DNA from: an uncultured Lachnospiraceae bacterium
GTDB taxonomy: Bacteria; Bacillota; Clostridia; Lachnospirales; Lachnospiraceae
DNA: 7,660 nt
Reading direction: 5' to 3'
NCBI GenBank assembly: GCA_947177465.1
Contig: CAMWUP010000092.1
Coordinates: forward strand, 1 to 7,660
Shown here: positions 1 to 6,201 of the stretch, piece after piece
Numbering within the stretch: the stretch's first letter is position 1
Layout of the letters: each line of letters opens with the position of its first letter
The notes under the pieces: generated by a model
Databases searched by the model: none
Told to the model about the DNA's origin: nothing
Seen by the model: the letters and a program-made list of their open reading frames with translations, nothing else
Translations under genes and position numbers: made by a program

Positions 1-20
1 TACCCATCCTTTCCTGTTTT

Positions 21-46
21 CTGCTCTATTCTCCGTCCAAGAGCAG
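21..46 (-). other. Leader hairpin of a leftward off-window gene
   Basis: A perfect 7-bp inverted repeat, CTGCTCT (21-27) against AGAGCAG (40-46), encloses a 12-base loop. It lies downstream of the leftward promoter at 99-127 and just upstream of a purine-rich stretch that reads AGGAAAGG on the minus strand (8-15). It would therefore form in the 5' leader of the leftward transcript near the ribosome binding site. The repeat is seen directly; any regulatory role is inference, since 7 bp with a 12-base loop is only moderately stable. Confidence 0.35.
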
Positions 47-98
47 CCTTATAATGTAACTTTTCTTTTCTTATTTTGTAACTTTACTTTATAAAATA

Positions 99-127
99 AA
101 TATAACCATATTTCTCCTATAAGTCAA
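99..127 (-). promoter_or_regulatory. Sigma-A promoter driving a gene off the left edge
   Basis: On the minus strand, TTGACT (122-127) is followed after exactly 17 bases by TATATT (99-104). Both hexamers differ from the sigma-A consensus at one position, and the spacing is optimal. Transcription should start near position 92 and run left, giving a leader of about 80-90 bases before a Shine-Dalgarno-like AGGAAAGG at 8-15. The ATG at 5-7 directly abuts that motif, which is too close, so the true start codon is probably beyond the window edge. Confidence 0.6.
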
Positions 128-302
128 TAAGATTTTATAATTTTGTACATATTATTAAAAATTAGACTTTATTTTTTGTCTATTTTGCTATTTCCTTCCG
201 ATTATTTGTAACTATACACACAGTGCTTTTGTACATACAAAAAAATTCATTTTGCGCTCTCAATTATATATAGCATGTACCAAAGCTGTTCTGTTATGCA
301 CA
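128..302. other. AT-rich intergenic region with repeated TTTTGTACATA
   Basis: No reading frame with a credible ribosome binding site was found here. The stretch is strongly AT-rich and separates the terminator of the unknown gene on its right from the leftward promoter on its left. It contains two exact copies of the 11-mer TTTTGTACATA (141-151 and 227-237). The second copy is part of an almost perfect palindrome, TTTTGTA-CA-TACAAAA, at 227-242. These could be operator sites for the leftward promoter, but that is inference. Confidence 0.4.
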
Positions 303-338
303 AAAAAAACCACCAAACTTAAAGTCTGATGGTTTTTC
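303..338 (-). terminator. Intrinsic terminator after the 197-residue protein gene
   Basis: Bases 309-318 pair with 324-333 around a 5-base loop (319-323), giving 10 bp with two G-T pairs. The stem is extended by A-T pairs from flanking A (302-308) and T (334-337) runs. On the minus strand the stem ends in a run of eight T's, the standard Rho-independent signature. It begins about 50 bases after the stop codon at 385. Because the plus strand also has TTTTTCTT after the stem, it may work in both directions. Confidence 0.85.
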
Positions 339-384
339 TTCCACATAATAAATTGTCTTTTAAAGGAAATCTTTATACTTTGGT

Positions 385-978
385 TTACTTTGAAGCGTAA
401 TAGTCGTCAAACATTTTGTTTACGGCATCCATGGTGTCGTAAGAAATGCCGGGCAGCTTGCCGCCCCAAGTATTCTCAGCTTTTTTGAAGCCCTTTTCAA
501 TTGCAGCCTGCATCTCTTTCATCTTATTCACATCATCGCCTGCAAGTGCGCTTGCGAAATCAAAAAGACGGGAAGCAGTCTGTTTTACGCCATAATAGCC
601 GTCCTCTGCAATATCTGCCTGTGCCTGCGCTCTGGTTGCAGGGTCTACCTTTGCCTTACCGCTTGCCAAAAACTTCCAGATATCATTAGCCTGGCCGTAT
701 GCATTGGTCTGCTGGGACATCATCTTCTGTACCATGGATACAAGCTGGCTCTGTCTGCTCTCTGCATCTGCCTGCAGCTTAGACACCAATGCGCTTCTTT
801 CCTCTTTACTCATCTTGTTTACAGAATAAGTAGCTTTCTTCTCTTCGCCTTGGGAAGATTCATAAACGGCGCCGGCTTCTGTCTTGCCGGATTCCGTCTT
901 TTCTGCCGCTCTGGACACCGCATAATCGTTGCTGTAGGTCTGCACGGCAGTACTTGAATTTACTGCACTAACACTCAT
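385..978 (-). CDS. Uncharacterised 197-aa protein, sigma-28 controlled
   Basis: I do not recognise a named function. The ATG at 976-978 is well supported by AAGGAGGG at 986-993 (minus strand), about 8 bases upstream. The first ~55 residues are rich in Ser, Thr, Glu and Lys, have no hydrophobic signal peptide or membrane segment, and look disordered. From ~56 on the protein is mainly helical: a Gln/Met-rich helix (61-92), a segment with NDIWKFLASGK (98-108), a stretch with ADIAEDGYYGVKQTASR (121-137), and a C-terminal GFKKA...GISYDTMDAV region (163-186). Similar Ser/Thr-headed proteins of about 200 residues, in my memory, are common in motile Lachnospiraceae and unnamed; a relationship to DUF5610-type proteins is possible but unverified. 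It lies 99 bp after the lactonase gene, has its own sigma-28-like promoter, and ends at its own terminator. A motility-related role, perhaps as an exported or structural accessory, is inference. Confidence 0.85.
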   Translation of the reverse strand: MSVSAVNSSTAVQTYSNDYAVSRAAEKTESGKTEAGAVYESSQGEEKKATYSVNKMSKEERSALVSKLQADAESRQSQLVSMVQKMMSQQTNAYGQANDIWKFLASGKAKVDPATRAQAQADIAEDGYYGVKQTASRLFDFASALAGDDVNKMKEMQAAIEKGFKKAENTWGGKLPGISYDTMDAVNKMFDDYYASK

Positions 979-1044
979 TTCTTTACCCTCCTTGACTTTT
1001 GTTTTGCAAATCCGTTTGCCTCTTTTTATATTACTTCGTTAATT

Positions 1045-1071
1045 ATATCGGCACAGGAAATAAATCCCTTA
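1045..1071 (-). promoter_or_regulatory. Sigma-28 (SigD/FliA)-type promoter
   Basis: Minus-strand TAAG (1068-1071) is followed by a 15-base spacer (1053-1067) and GCCGATAT (1045-1052). The Bacillus SigD consensus is TAAA, 14-16 bases, GCCGATAT, so the -10 element matches at all eight positions and the -35 at three of four. It sits 52 bp upstream of the RBS of the 197-residue protein. A perfect sigma-A -10 (TATAAT, 1042-1047) overlaps it but has no recognisable -35 at 16-18 bp, so sigma-28 is the better reading. The -35 is only 7 bp from the upstream stop codon, and no terminator separates the two genes, so read-through from the lactonase promoter is also possible. Confidence 0.65.
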
Positions 1072-1077
1072 ACCTTT

Positions 1078-2130
1078 TTATCCTTCTATTTTATAAAATG
1101 TTATACAATTTGGTCTGTCTACAGGAATTTCTTTTGCCGACATCATCATAAGCCCCTTTTCCATATCTACCTTAAAGAAAGTCATGGTATCAGAAGCATG
1201 GTTTAAGGATACCAAATGGCGGTTATCGGGAAAAATTGCTGCATCCTTCGGATATTCACCGCTTATCGGCAGACAGAAAAGCTTCTCAAGCATACCGCTT
1301 TCCTGATTCACTTTAAAAATAGCGACTGAATTCTCCCCTGCCGTTGATGCCAGCAGATAATTGTAATCCTCGGAAAAGGTCAGCGCACTCGCCGAGCACC
1401 CGTAATCTCTTTCATCAGATTCCGTCGTCACAATCGTCTGTATCCTTTCAAAATAAGGATTATTATTTCTTTCGTTGTAGGTATACACCGTGATGTTACA
1501 TGCCAGTTCATGTACAATATAGATAAACCTGCCGTTTTTGGATATCTTGATATGTCTCGGCGCAGACTCGATGTCACCACGCAGCACATCCGCAAGATTC
1601 AGCGTCCCTCTCTCATGGTCAAGGCGGTATACATTGACATGATCCATCCCCTGATCCGCTACCAGAAGATATTTATTGTCATGCGTCATTCTGGCACAGT
1701 TGACATGAGGCCTGAAATTACGCTCTGCCACGCTGCCGAGCCCTTTGTGATAAATTTCATCCGTGATGCCGCCGATGGAGCCGTCTTCCTTTAATCGGAG
1801 CACGGTCAGTTTACCGTCGTGGTACCCTGCAACAAATAAAAACTTGTCCTCATAATCAGTACACAGATAGCACCCTCGCATACCGTTAATCGGGGCGAAA
1901 TTAATCAATTCCAGACTGCCATCCTTCAAGATGTGATATGACTCCACGCCAAAATCCGTTATGGAATACAGATATTTCTTACTCTTGGAAATCGTAACAT
2001 AAGAAGAATTGGTAATCTCTACCTGGTCCTTTTCCATAAACCTTCCGTTCTCCATATCCACATCATAAATTTTGATACCGTGTTTATCTCCCATTGTATA
2101 AGTAGATACATAAGCAACGTATTTTTCCAT
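1078..2130 (-). CDS. Lactonase-family seven-bladed beta-propeller protein
   Basis: This 350-residue cytoplasmic protein has the length and repeat layout of the 6-phosphogluconolactonase (Pgl/YkgB) beta-propeller family. These proteins hydrolyse 6-phosphogluconolactone or related sugar lactones. Family landmarks in order are a YVSTYTMGDKHGIKIYDVD start (4-24), RPHVN with VADQGMDHVNVY (140-168), APRHIKISKNGRFIYIVHE (190-208), a SAS..LTFS blade (246-253), and YPKDAAIFPDNRHLV (293-307). The blade that normally carries an S-N-R-G-x-D-S-type motif reads STAGENSVA (262-270), so the usual Arg is Ala. The true substrate is therefore uncertain, and I give no symbol. The start is set by GGAGG at 2138-2142, seven bases before the ATG. 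A sigma-A promoter lies at 2164-2192. No terminator follows, so the transcript may run into the 197-residue gene. Confidence 0.85.
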   Translation of the reverse strand: MEKYVAYVSTYTMGDKHGIKIYDVDMENGRFMEKDQVEITNSSYVTISKSKKYLYSITDFGVESYHILKDGSLELINFAPINGMRGCYLCTDYEDKFLFVAGYHDGKLTVLRLKEDGSIGGITDEIYHKGLGSVAERNFRPHVNCARMTHDNKYLLVADQGMDHVNVYRLDHERGTLNLADVLRGDIESAPRHIKISKNGRFIYIVHELACNITVYTYNERNNNPYFERIQTIVTTESDERDYGCSASALTFSEDYNYLLASTAGENSVAIFKVNQESGMLEKLFCLPISGEYPKDAAIFPDNRHLVSLNHASDTMTFFKVDMEKGLMMMSAKEIPVDRPNCITFYKIEG

Positions 2131-2163
2131 GCTGCTTCCTCCATTTCTGTAGCGCTTTAAATA

Positions 2164-2192
2164 AATATACCATATTATCCTTTTTTTGTTAA
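2164..2192 (-). promoter_or_regulatory. Sigma-A promoter of the lactonase-family gene
   Basis: Minus-strand TTAACA (2187-2192) lies 17 bases from TATATT (2164-2169). Each hexamer has one mismatch to consensus and the spacing is optimal. Transcription would start near 2157, about 27 bases before the ATG, so the leader is short and carries just the GGAGG ribosome binding site. It is divergent from the pot operon promoter, with the two -35 elements roughly 70 bp apart. Confidence 0.6.
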
Positions 2193-2259
2193 TGAAAACT
2201 TATATTTTTTTAGATTTTTCTTTTTTTACATGTTTTTACACGAGTACAGAAAATATGCG

Positions 2260-2288
2260 TTGCTTTTTTATGCGTTTCATTATAAAAT
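2260..2288 (+). promoter_or_regulatory. Candidate promoter of the pot operon
   Basis: TTGCTT (2260-2265) is followed after 17 bases by TAAAAT (2283-2288). The -10 has one mismatch to consensus; the -35 matches only in TTG. TATAAA at 2281-2286 is an alternative -10 with a 15-base spacer. This is the best sigma-A-like match on the plus strand before potA. It predicts a start near 2295 and a leader of about 80 bases, which includes the hairpin at 2300-2324. Just upstream, TTTTTACA is repeated with a 10-bp period (2223-2230 and 2233-2240), and it could be a regulator contact site. Confidence 0.4.
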
Positions 2289-2299
2289 GTAACGTGCAT

Positions 2300-2324
2300 G
2301 TATTCGGTTTCTTAACCGGAATAC
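2300..2324 (+). promoter_or_regulatory. Leader hairpin / possible operator of the pot operon
   Basis: GTATTCGGTT (2300-2309) pairs with AACCGGAATAC (2314-2324) through 10 base pairs with one bulged G and a 4-base loop (TCTT). It falls right at or just after the predicted transcription start. It could therefore act as an operator for a repressor on DNA or as a structured 5' end of the mRNA. There is no U-run immediately after it, so it is not an intrinsic terminator by itself. Confidence 0.4.
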
Positions 2325-2375
2325 ACAGGCTTTTAGCGGCCGTTTTATTTTAGTGATTCAGGGAGGTGTAAAGCT

Positions 2376-3449
2376 ATGAAGAACGTACTGGTAAATTTGG
2401 AGCACATTTCCAAAACATATGACAATCATATGGTACTGGACGATTTGAATCTCTACATCAGAGAAAATGAATTTCTGACCCTGCTCGGTCCCAGTGGCTG
2501 CGGCAAGACGACGACTCTGCGCATTTTGGGCGGTTTTGAACAGCCCGATACCGGCAAAGTTATTTTTGACGGCGCAGACATTACCTGTCTGCCTGCCAAC
2601 AAACGTCCCCTGAACACGGTTTTTCAAAAATATGCCCTTTTTACGCATATGAATATTGCGGAAAATATTGCCTTTGGACTTAAAATCAAAAATAAAACAA
2701 AGGATTATATCAACGACAAGATTAAATATGCCCTGAAGCTGGTCAATCTGGACGGCTATGAAAAAAGGATGCCTGATTCCCTCTCCGGCGGTCAGCAGCA
2801 GCGGATTGCCATTGCGCGCGCGATTGTAAACGAACCTCGTCTTCTGCTTTTGGACGAACCGCTCGGCGCTTTGGATTTAAAGCTTAGACAGGATATGCAG
2901 TACGAATTAATCCGTCTGAAAAACGAGCTTGGCATCACCTTTATTTATGTGACCCACGACCAGGAGGAGGCTCTTACCATGTCTGACACCATCGTGGTCA
3001 TGAATCAGGGCTATATCCAGCAGATAGGCTCTCCTGAGCGTATCTACAACGAACCCGAAAATGCCTTTGTAGCAGATTTCATCGGTGACAGTAACATCAT
3101 CGGCGGCACCATGATTCAGGACCGCCTTGTAGAAATTCTGGGCGCTCGTTTTGCCTGCGTCGATGAAGGCTTCGGTCAGAACAAGCCCGTTGATGTGGTT
3201 ATCCGCCCTGAGGATGTGGAGCTGGTAAAGCCTGAAGCCGGCACTATACAGGGCGTTGTTTCCCACATTATCTTCAAGGGCGTCCACTATGAGATGGAGG
3301 TGCAGGCGAGCGGCTTTGAATGGCTGGTTCACTCTACGCGCATGTTCCCCGTCGGCACGCCGGTGGGTATTCAGGTAGAGCCCTTCAATATTCAGATTAT
3401 GAATAAGCCTGAATCAGAAGACGAGGAGGCGGTAAAAACGGATGAATAA
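2376..3449 (+). CDS. potA: Spermidine/putrescine ABC transporter ATPase PotA
   Basis: PotA is the cytoplasmic ATP-hydrolysing subunit that powers polyamine import through PotB and PotC. All ABC motifs are intact: Walker A GPSGCGKTT (38-46), Q-loop Gln84, signature LSGGQ (136-140), Walker B LLLLDEP (156-162) with Asp160 and catalytic Glu161, D-loop GALD (164-167) and H-loop His194. The C-terminal part (about 275-341, starting VVIRPEDVEL) is a TOBE-type regulatory domain, as in other PotA/MalK-like ATPases. At 357 residues it has normal family length. The ATG is placed by GGGAGGTG seven bases upstream, and the last 8 bases overlap potB. PotA alone can be hard to tell from other MOI-family ATPases (iron, 2-aminoethylphosphonate), but the downstream potD settles the substrate class. 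Confidence 0.95.
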   Translation: MKNVLVNLEHISKTYDNHMVLDDLNLYIRENEFLTLLGPSGCGKTTTLRILGGFEQPDTGKVIFDGADITCLPANKRPLNTVFQKYALFTHMNIAENIAFGLKIKNKTKDYINDKIKYALKLVNLDGYEKRMPDSLSGGQQQRIAIARAIVNEPRLLLLDEPLGALDLKLRQDMQYELIRLKNELGITFIYVTHDQEEALTMSDTIVVMNQGYIQQIGSPERIYNEPENAFVADFIGDSNIIGGTMIQDRLVEILGARFACVDEGFGQNKPVDVVIRPEDVELVKPEAGTIQGVVSHIIFKGVHYEMEVQASGFEWLVHSTRMFPVGTPVGIQVEPFNIQIMNKPESEDEEAVKTDE

Positions 3450-4254
3450 GAAAATGCTTTCCCTCCCCTACCTGTTCTGGTGCGCCGCATTTATCATCAT
3501 TCCGCTCTGTATGGTGGTATACTATGGTCTTACGGACAAGACAGGTGCTTTTACGCTGGCGAACATTGCCGCCATTGCCACAGCCGAACATTCCAAGGCA
3601 CTGTGGTTTTCCCTGCTGCTTTCGCTCGCCGGAACCATAATCTGTCTGCTTCTGGCATATCCGCTTGCCATGATTTTATCAGGCATGAAGGTCAGCCAGC
3701 ACTCTTTTATTGTGCTTATTTTTATACTTCCCATGTGGATGAATTTTCTGCTGCGCACCATGGCATGGGAAACGCTTTTGGAAAAGAACGGCATTATCAA
3801 CACAGTGCTGCGTTTTCTGCACCTGCCGTCCCTCAATATTATCAATACGCCGTCCGCCATCATACTGGGTATGGTATACAATTTCCTGCCCTTTATGGTC
3901 CTGCCAATCTATAATGCATTGACCAAAATAGACCCGAATGTCGTCAATGCAGCAAAGGATTTGGGAGCCGGCTCCATCCAGACTTTTTTACGGATTATAT
4001 TTCCTTTAAGTCTGCCCGGTGTCATAAGCGGCATCACCATGGTATTTGTACCGGCGCTTACTACCTTTGTAATATCTACCCTGCTTGGCGGCAGCAAAAT
4101 CCTGCTTATCGGCAATGTCATTGAGCAGGAATTTACCCAGACCGGCAACTGGCATTTGGGAAGCGGTCTTTCCATTGTCCTTATGATATTTATTCTGTTA
4201 AATATGGTATTATCCGCTATATTTGATAAAGAAGGGGAGGGAGCAACCTTATGA
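3442..4254 (+). CDS. potB: Spermidine/putrescine ABC transporter permease PotB
   Basis: This is one of the two integral membrane subunits forming the polyamine channel. The 270 residues contain about six hydrophobic segments (roughly 8-28, 54-78, 88-108, 135-158, 195-216, 242-262). The cytoplasmic coupling loop that docks on PotA is at 167-193 (VVNAAKDLGAGSIQ then TFLRIIFPLSLPG). It is a variant EAA loop with Asn in place of the usual Glu. The ATG overlaps the potA stop by 8 bases; AGGAGG lies inside the potA end with a rather long 12-base spacing, so coupling to potA translation is likely. The next in-frame ATG (3454) would be even farther from the RBS, which favours 3442. Length is typical for the family. 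Confidence 0.93.
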   Translation: MNKKMLSLPYLFWCAAFIIIPLCMVVYYGLTDKTGAFTLANIAAIATAEHSKALWFSLLLSLAGTIICLLLAYPLAMILSGMKVSQHSFIVLIFILPMWMNFLLRTMAWETLLEKNGIINTVLRFLHLPSLNIINTPSAIILGMVYNFLPFMVLPIYNALTKIDPNVVNAAKDLGAGSIQTFLRIIFPLSLPGVISGITMVFVPALTTFVISTLLGGSKILLIGNVIEQEFTQTGNWHLGSGLSIVLMIFILLNMVLSAIFDKEGEGATL

Positions 4255-5024
4255 AAAATGCAGCAAGACGTATCTACATCGTCCTTATTTTTATATTTAT
4301 GTACGCTCCCATCGCCACACTTGGCGTCTTGTCCTTTAATGCAAGCAAATCGCGTGCCAAATGGGGCGGCTTTACCATAAAGTGGTATCTATCTCTATTT
4401 AAAAACGAAGAAATCATGCGGGCTCTTTGGAACACCCTTTCCATAGCGCTGATTTCCTCCGTGGTTGCAACCGTCGTTGGCACTGTTTCCTGTATTGCCA
4501 TCCAAAGCATGAAAAAGAAAGGGCGCGCCATCATAATAGGAATCACAAATATCCCCATGCTGAACGCCGATATCGTCACAGGCATATCCCTTATGCTGCT
4601 CTTTATTGTGCTGGGCATCCGGCTGGGATTTTTTACCATTCTTCTGGCGCATATTACCTTTAACATACCTTATGTGATTTTGAGCGTCATGCCCCGCATG
4701 AAACAGCTCAACCCCAGTGTTTACGAAGCGGCTCTGGATCTTGGCGCTTCCCATGTGCAGGCGTTTTTTAAAGTTATTTTTCCGGATATCCTGCCCGGTA
4801 TTTTATCCGGATTTTTGATGGCGTTTACCATGTCTTTAGATGATTTTATTATTACATACTTTACAAAAGGTCCGGGAATTGATACATTATCTACGAAGAT
4901 ATACACAGAGGTACGCAAGGGCATTAAGCCGGAAATGTACGCTCTGTCCACCATTATTTTTGTGGTGGTTCTGGTATTACTGTTTCTTGTAAACAGGACG
5001 CCAAAGGAAAAGCCCGCAAAATAG
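4251..5024 (+). CDS. potC: Spermidine/putrescine ABC transporter permease PotC
   Basis: This second membrane permease pairs with PotB. Its 257 residues include about six hydrophobic spans (roughly 8-28, 60-85, 93-121, 127-147, 180-205, 232-248). The EAA coupling loop is canonical, YEAALDLGASHVQ (158-170) ending in FPDILPG (177-183). It is followed by SLDDFIITYF (195-204), a stretch typical of PotC and close to the usual SLDD(V/F)IVTYF. The ATG shares four bases with the potB stop (ATGA junction), a standard sign of translational coupling, and GGGGAGGG precedes it by about 9 bases. The stop is inside a small hairpin (5013-5028), and potD follows within 7-26 bases depending on the start chosen. 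Confidence 0.94.
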   Translation: MKNAARRIYIVLIFIFMYAPIATLGVLSFNASKSRAKWGGFTIKWYLSLFKNEEIMRALWNTLSIALISSVVATVVGTVSCIAIQSMKKKGRAIIIGITNIPMLNADIVTGISLMLLFIVLGIRLGFFTILLAHITFNIPYVILSVMPRMKQLNPSVYEAALDLGASHVQAFFKVIFPDILPGILSGFLMAFTMSLDDFIITYFTKGPGIDTLSTKIYTEVRKGIKPEMYALSTIIFVVVLVLLFLVNRTPKEKPAK

Positions 5025-5028
5025 CGGG
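5013..5028 (+). other. Intercistronic hairpin between potC and potD
   Basis: CCCGC (5013-5017) pairs with GCGGG (5024-5028) around a six-base A/T loop that contains most of the potC stop codon, and ATTTTG follows. A 5-bp all-GC stem with a short T stretch could pause RNA polymerase or protect an mRNA end. That would let the receptor PotD be made at a level different from the permeases. The structure is seen; the role is inference. It is too weak to call a true terminator. Confidence 0.35.
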
Positions 5029-5031
5029 ATT

Positions 5032-6120
5032 TTGAAAGGGAGGAATCATTATGAAAAATTATTAGCTTTGGGTCTTTGTTGTGTTATGACCGCCTGCCTT
5101 TTTGCAGGCTGCGGCTCCTCAGATAAATATCCCAACGGAAAGGTGTATGTCTACAACTGGGGGGAATACATAGACGAGGAAACAATCAAACTTTTTGAGA
5201 AGGAAACTGGCATCGAAGTCATCTATGATGAATTTGACACCAATGAAACCATGTATCCTAAAATTGAAGCCGGCGCATCCAATTATGATGTTGTATGCCC
5301 TTCTGATTATATGATTCAGAAAATGGTTGATAACGATTTGCTGGCTGAATTAAACTGGGATAACCTTCCCAACGCCCGCTCCAATATCGGCGCAGAATAT
5401 TATGAGCAGTCCCTTGCCTTCGACCCGGACAACCGCTATTCTGTTCCGTACTGCTGGGGTACCGTAGGTATTTTATACAATACTACCATGGTAGATGAAC
5501 CCGTCACAAGCTGGTCCATCCTCTGGGATGAAAAATATAAAGACAACATCCTGATGCAGGATTCCGTCCGCGATTTATTTATGGTCGCGTTAAAAGAACT
5601 GGGTTATTCCATGAACAGTACCAATGAAGCAGAATTACAGGAAGCAAAAAATCTGTTGATTACCCAGAAACCCCTTGTGCAGGCGTATGTTATTGACCAG
5701 GTTCGTGATAAAATGATTGGCGACGAGGCGGCACTTGGCGTTATCTATTCCGGCGAAGCCATTTATACACAGCGTGAGAATCCCAACTTAGCTTATGTCA
5801 TTCCTGAGGAAGGAACCAATGTCTGGATTGATAGCTGGGTGATTCCCAAAAACGCAGAAAACAAAGAAAATGCAGAGAAATTTATTGATTTTATGTGCCG
5901 TGGCGATATTGCGCTGATGAACTTTGAATTTATCACTTATTCTACACCCAATACCGCTGCAAGGGATTTGATTGAAGACGAAGATATCCGCAATTCCGAG
6001 ATTGCCTTTCCCGATTTGTCACAGTACAACAATCTGGAGACCTTCTCCTATCTTGGCGAAGAGGCTGACCGACTCTACAATGACCTTTGGAAGGAAATCA
6101 AATCTTACACCTCTTATTAA
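5032..6120 (+). CDS. potD: Polyamine-binding lipoprotein PotD (start region frameshifted)
   Basis: PotD is the membrane-anchored receptor that captures spermidine/putrescine outside the cell and delivers it to PotBC. The open frame runs from a TTG at 5032 that has no ribosome binding site; numbering here follows that frame. Residues 9-27 form a lipoprotein signal ending in the lipobox LFAGC (Cys27 lipidated). Family motifs follow: VYVYNWGEYID (38-48), PSDYMI (90-95), YSVPYCWGTVGI (136-147), VIYSGEA (238-244) and NVWIDSWVIP (263-272). From memory of E. coli PotD, Trp43, Trp265 and Asp267 match ligand-contacting Trp34, Trp255 and Asp257, while Glu171 and Trp229 appear as Asp181 and Tyr239. The natural start is surely the ATG at 5051 with AAGGGAGG seven bases upstream, but as written that frame stops after MKNY. 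One extra A would give MKKLLALGL and a normal signal peptide. Confidence 0.9.
   Translation: MKGRNHYEKLLALGLCCVMTACLFAGCGSSDKYPNGKVYVYNWGEYIDEETIKLFEKETGIEVIYDEFDTNETMYPKIEAGASNYDVVCPSDYMIQKMVDNDLLAELNWDNLPNARSNIGAEYYEQSLAFDPDNRYSVPYCWGTVGILYNTTMVDEPVTSWSILWDEKYKDNILMQDSVRDLFMVALKELGYSMNSTNEAELQEAKNLLITQKPLVQAYVIDQVRDKMIGDEAALGVIYSGEAIYTQRENPNLAYVIPEEGTNVWIDSWVIPKNAENKENAEKFIDFMCRGDIALMNFEFITYSTPNTAARDLIEDEDIRNSEIAFPDLSQYNNLETFSYLGEEADRLYNDLWKEIKSYTSY
5036..5065 (+). other. potD: potD ribosome binding site, ATG and A5 tract with apparent -1 base
   Basis: AAGGGAGG (5036-5043) and the ATG at 5051-5053 form a canonical start seven bases apart. The following run of five A's (5054-5058) puts the ATG out of frame with the rest of potD, and it hits TAG at 5063. 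Six A's would read Met-Lys-Lys-Leu-Leu-Ala straight into the intact signal peptide. The simplest readings are a sequencing or assembly indel in the homopolymer, or a real one-base deletion that reduces or switches off PotD. Confidence 0.8.
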
Positions 6121-6153
6121 AAAATATGGCTCTATTGTGAATAGGACTATAAG

Positions 6154-6201
6154 AAATGCCGCAGGAAATGATTCCATTCCTGCGGCATTTTCAATTTTTT
6201 T
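6154..6201. terminator. Bidirectional terminator between potD and cheY
   Basis: A perfect 14-bp stem (6154-6167 with 6177-6190) with a 9-base loop includes GCCGCAGG/CCTGCGGC at its core. On the plus strand it is followed by TTTTCAATTTTTTT (6188-6201), an excellent Rho-independent terminator for the pot operon, 33 bases after the potD stop. On the minus strand only a weak TTTCTTAT follows, but the stem is only about 10 bases beyond the cheY stop codon, so it probably ends both convergent transcripts. Confidence 0.9.

Noticed and set aside
5..7. Minus-strand ATG at the left edge as the start of a leftward gene
   Set aside because: It directly abuts the AGGAAAGG motif with no spacer, so the real start codon is probably outside the window.
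2907..3332. 141-residue minus-strand reading frame inside potA
   Set aside because: It is antisense to conserved ABC ATPase and TOBE sequence, has no ribosome binding site, and its composition has no domain-like pattern.
3480..3914. 144-residue plus-strand frame within potB, and similar frames within potC
   Set aside because: They are out-of-frame overlaps of strongly conserved permease genes, rich in His, Arg and Tyr, with no start signals.
5051..5065. Programmed -1 ribosomal frameshift to rescue potD
   Set aside because: The sequence G-AAA-AAT-TAT is not a canonical X-XXY-YYZ slippery site, and I saw no obvious downstream pseudoknot, so an indel is simpler.
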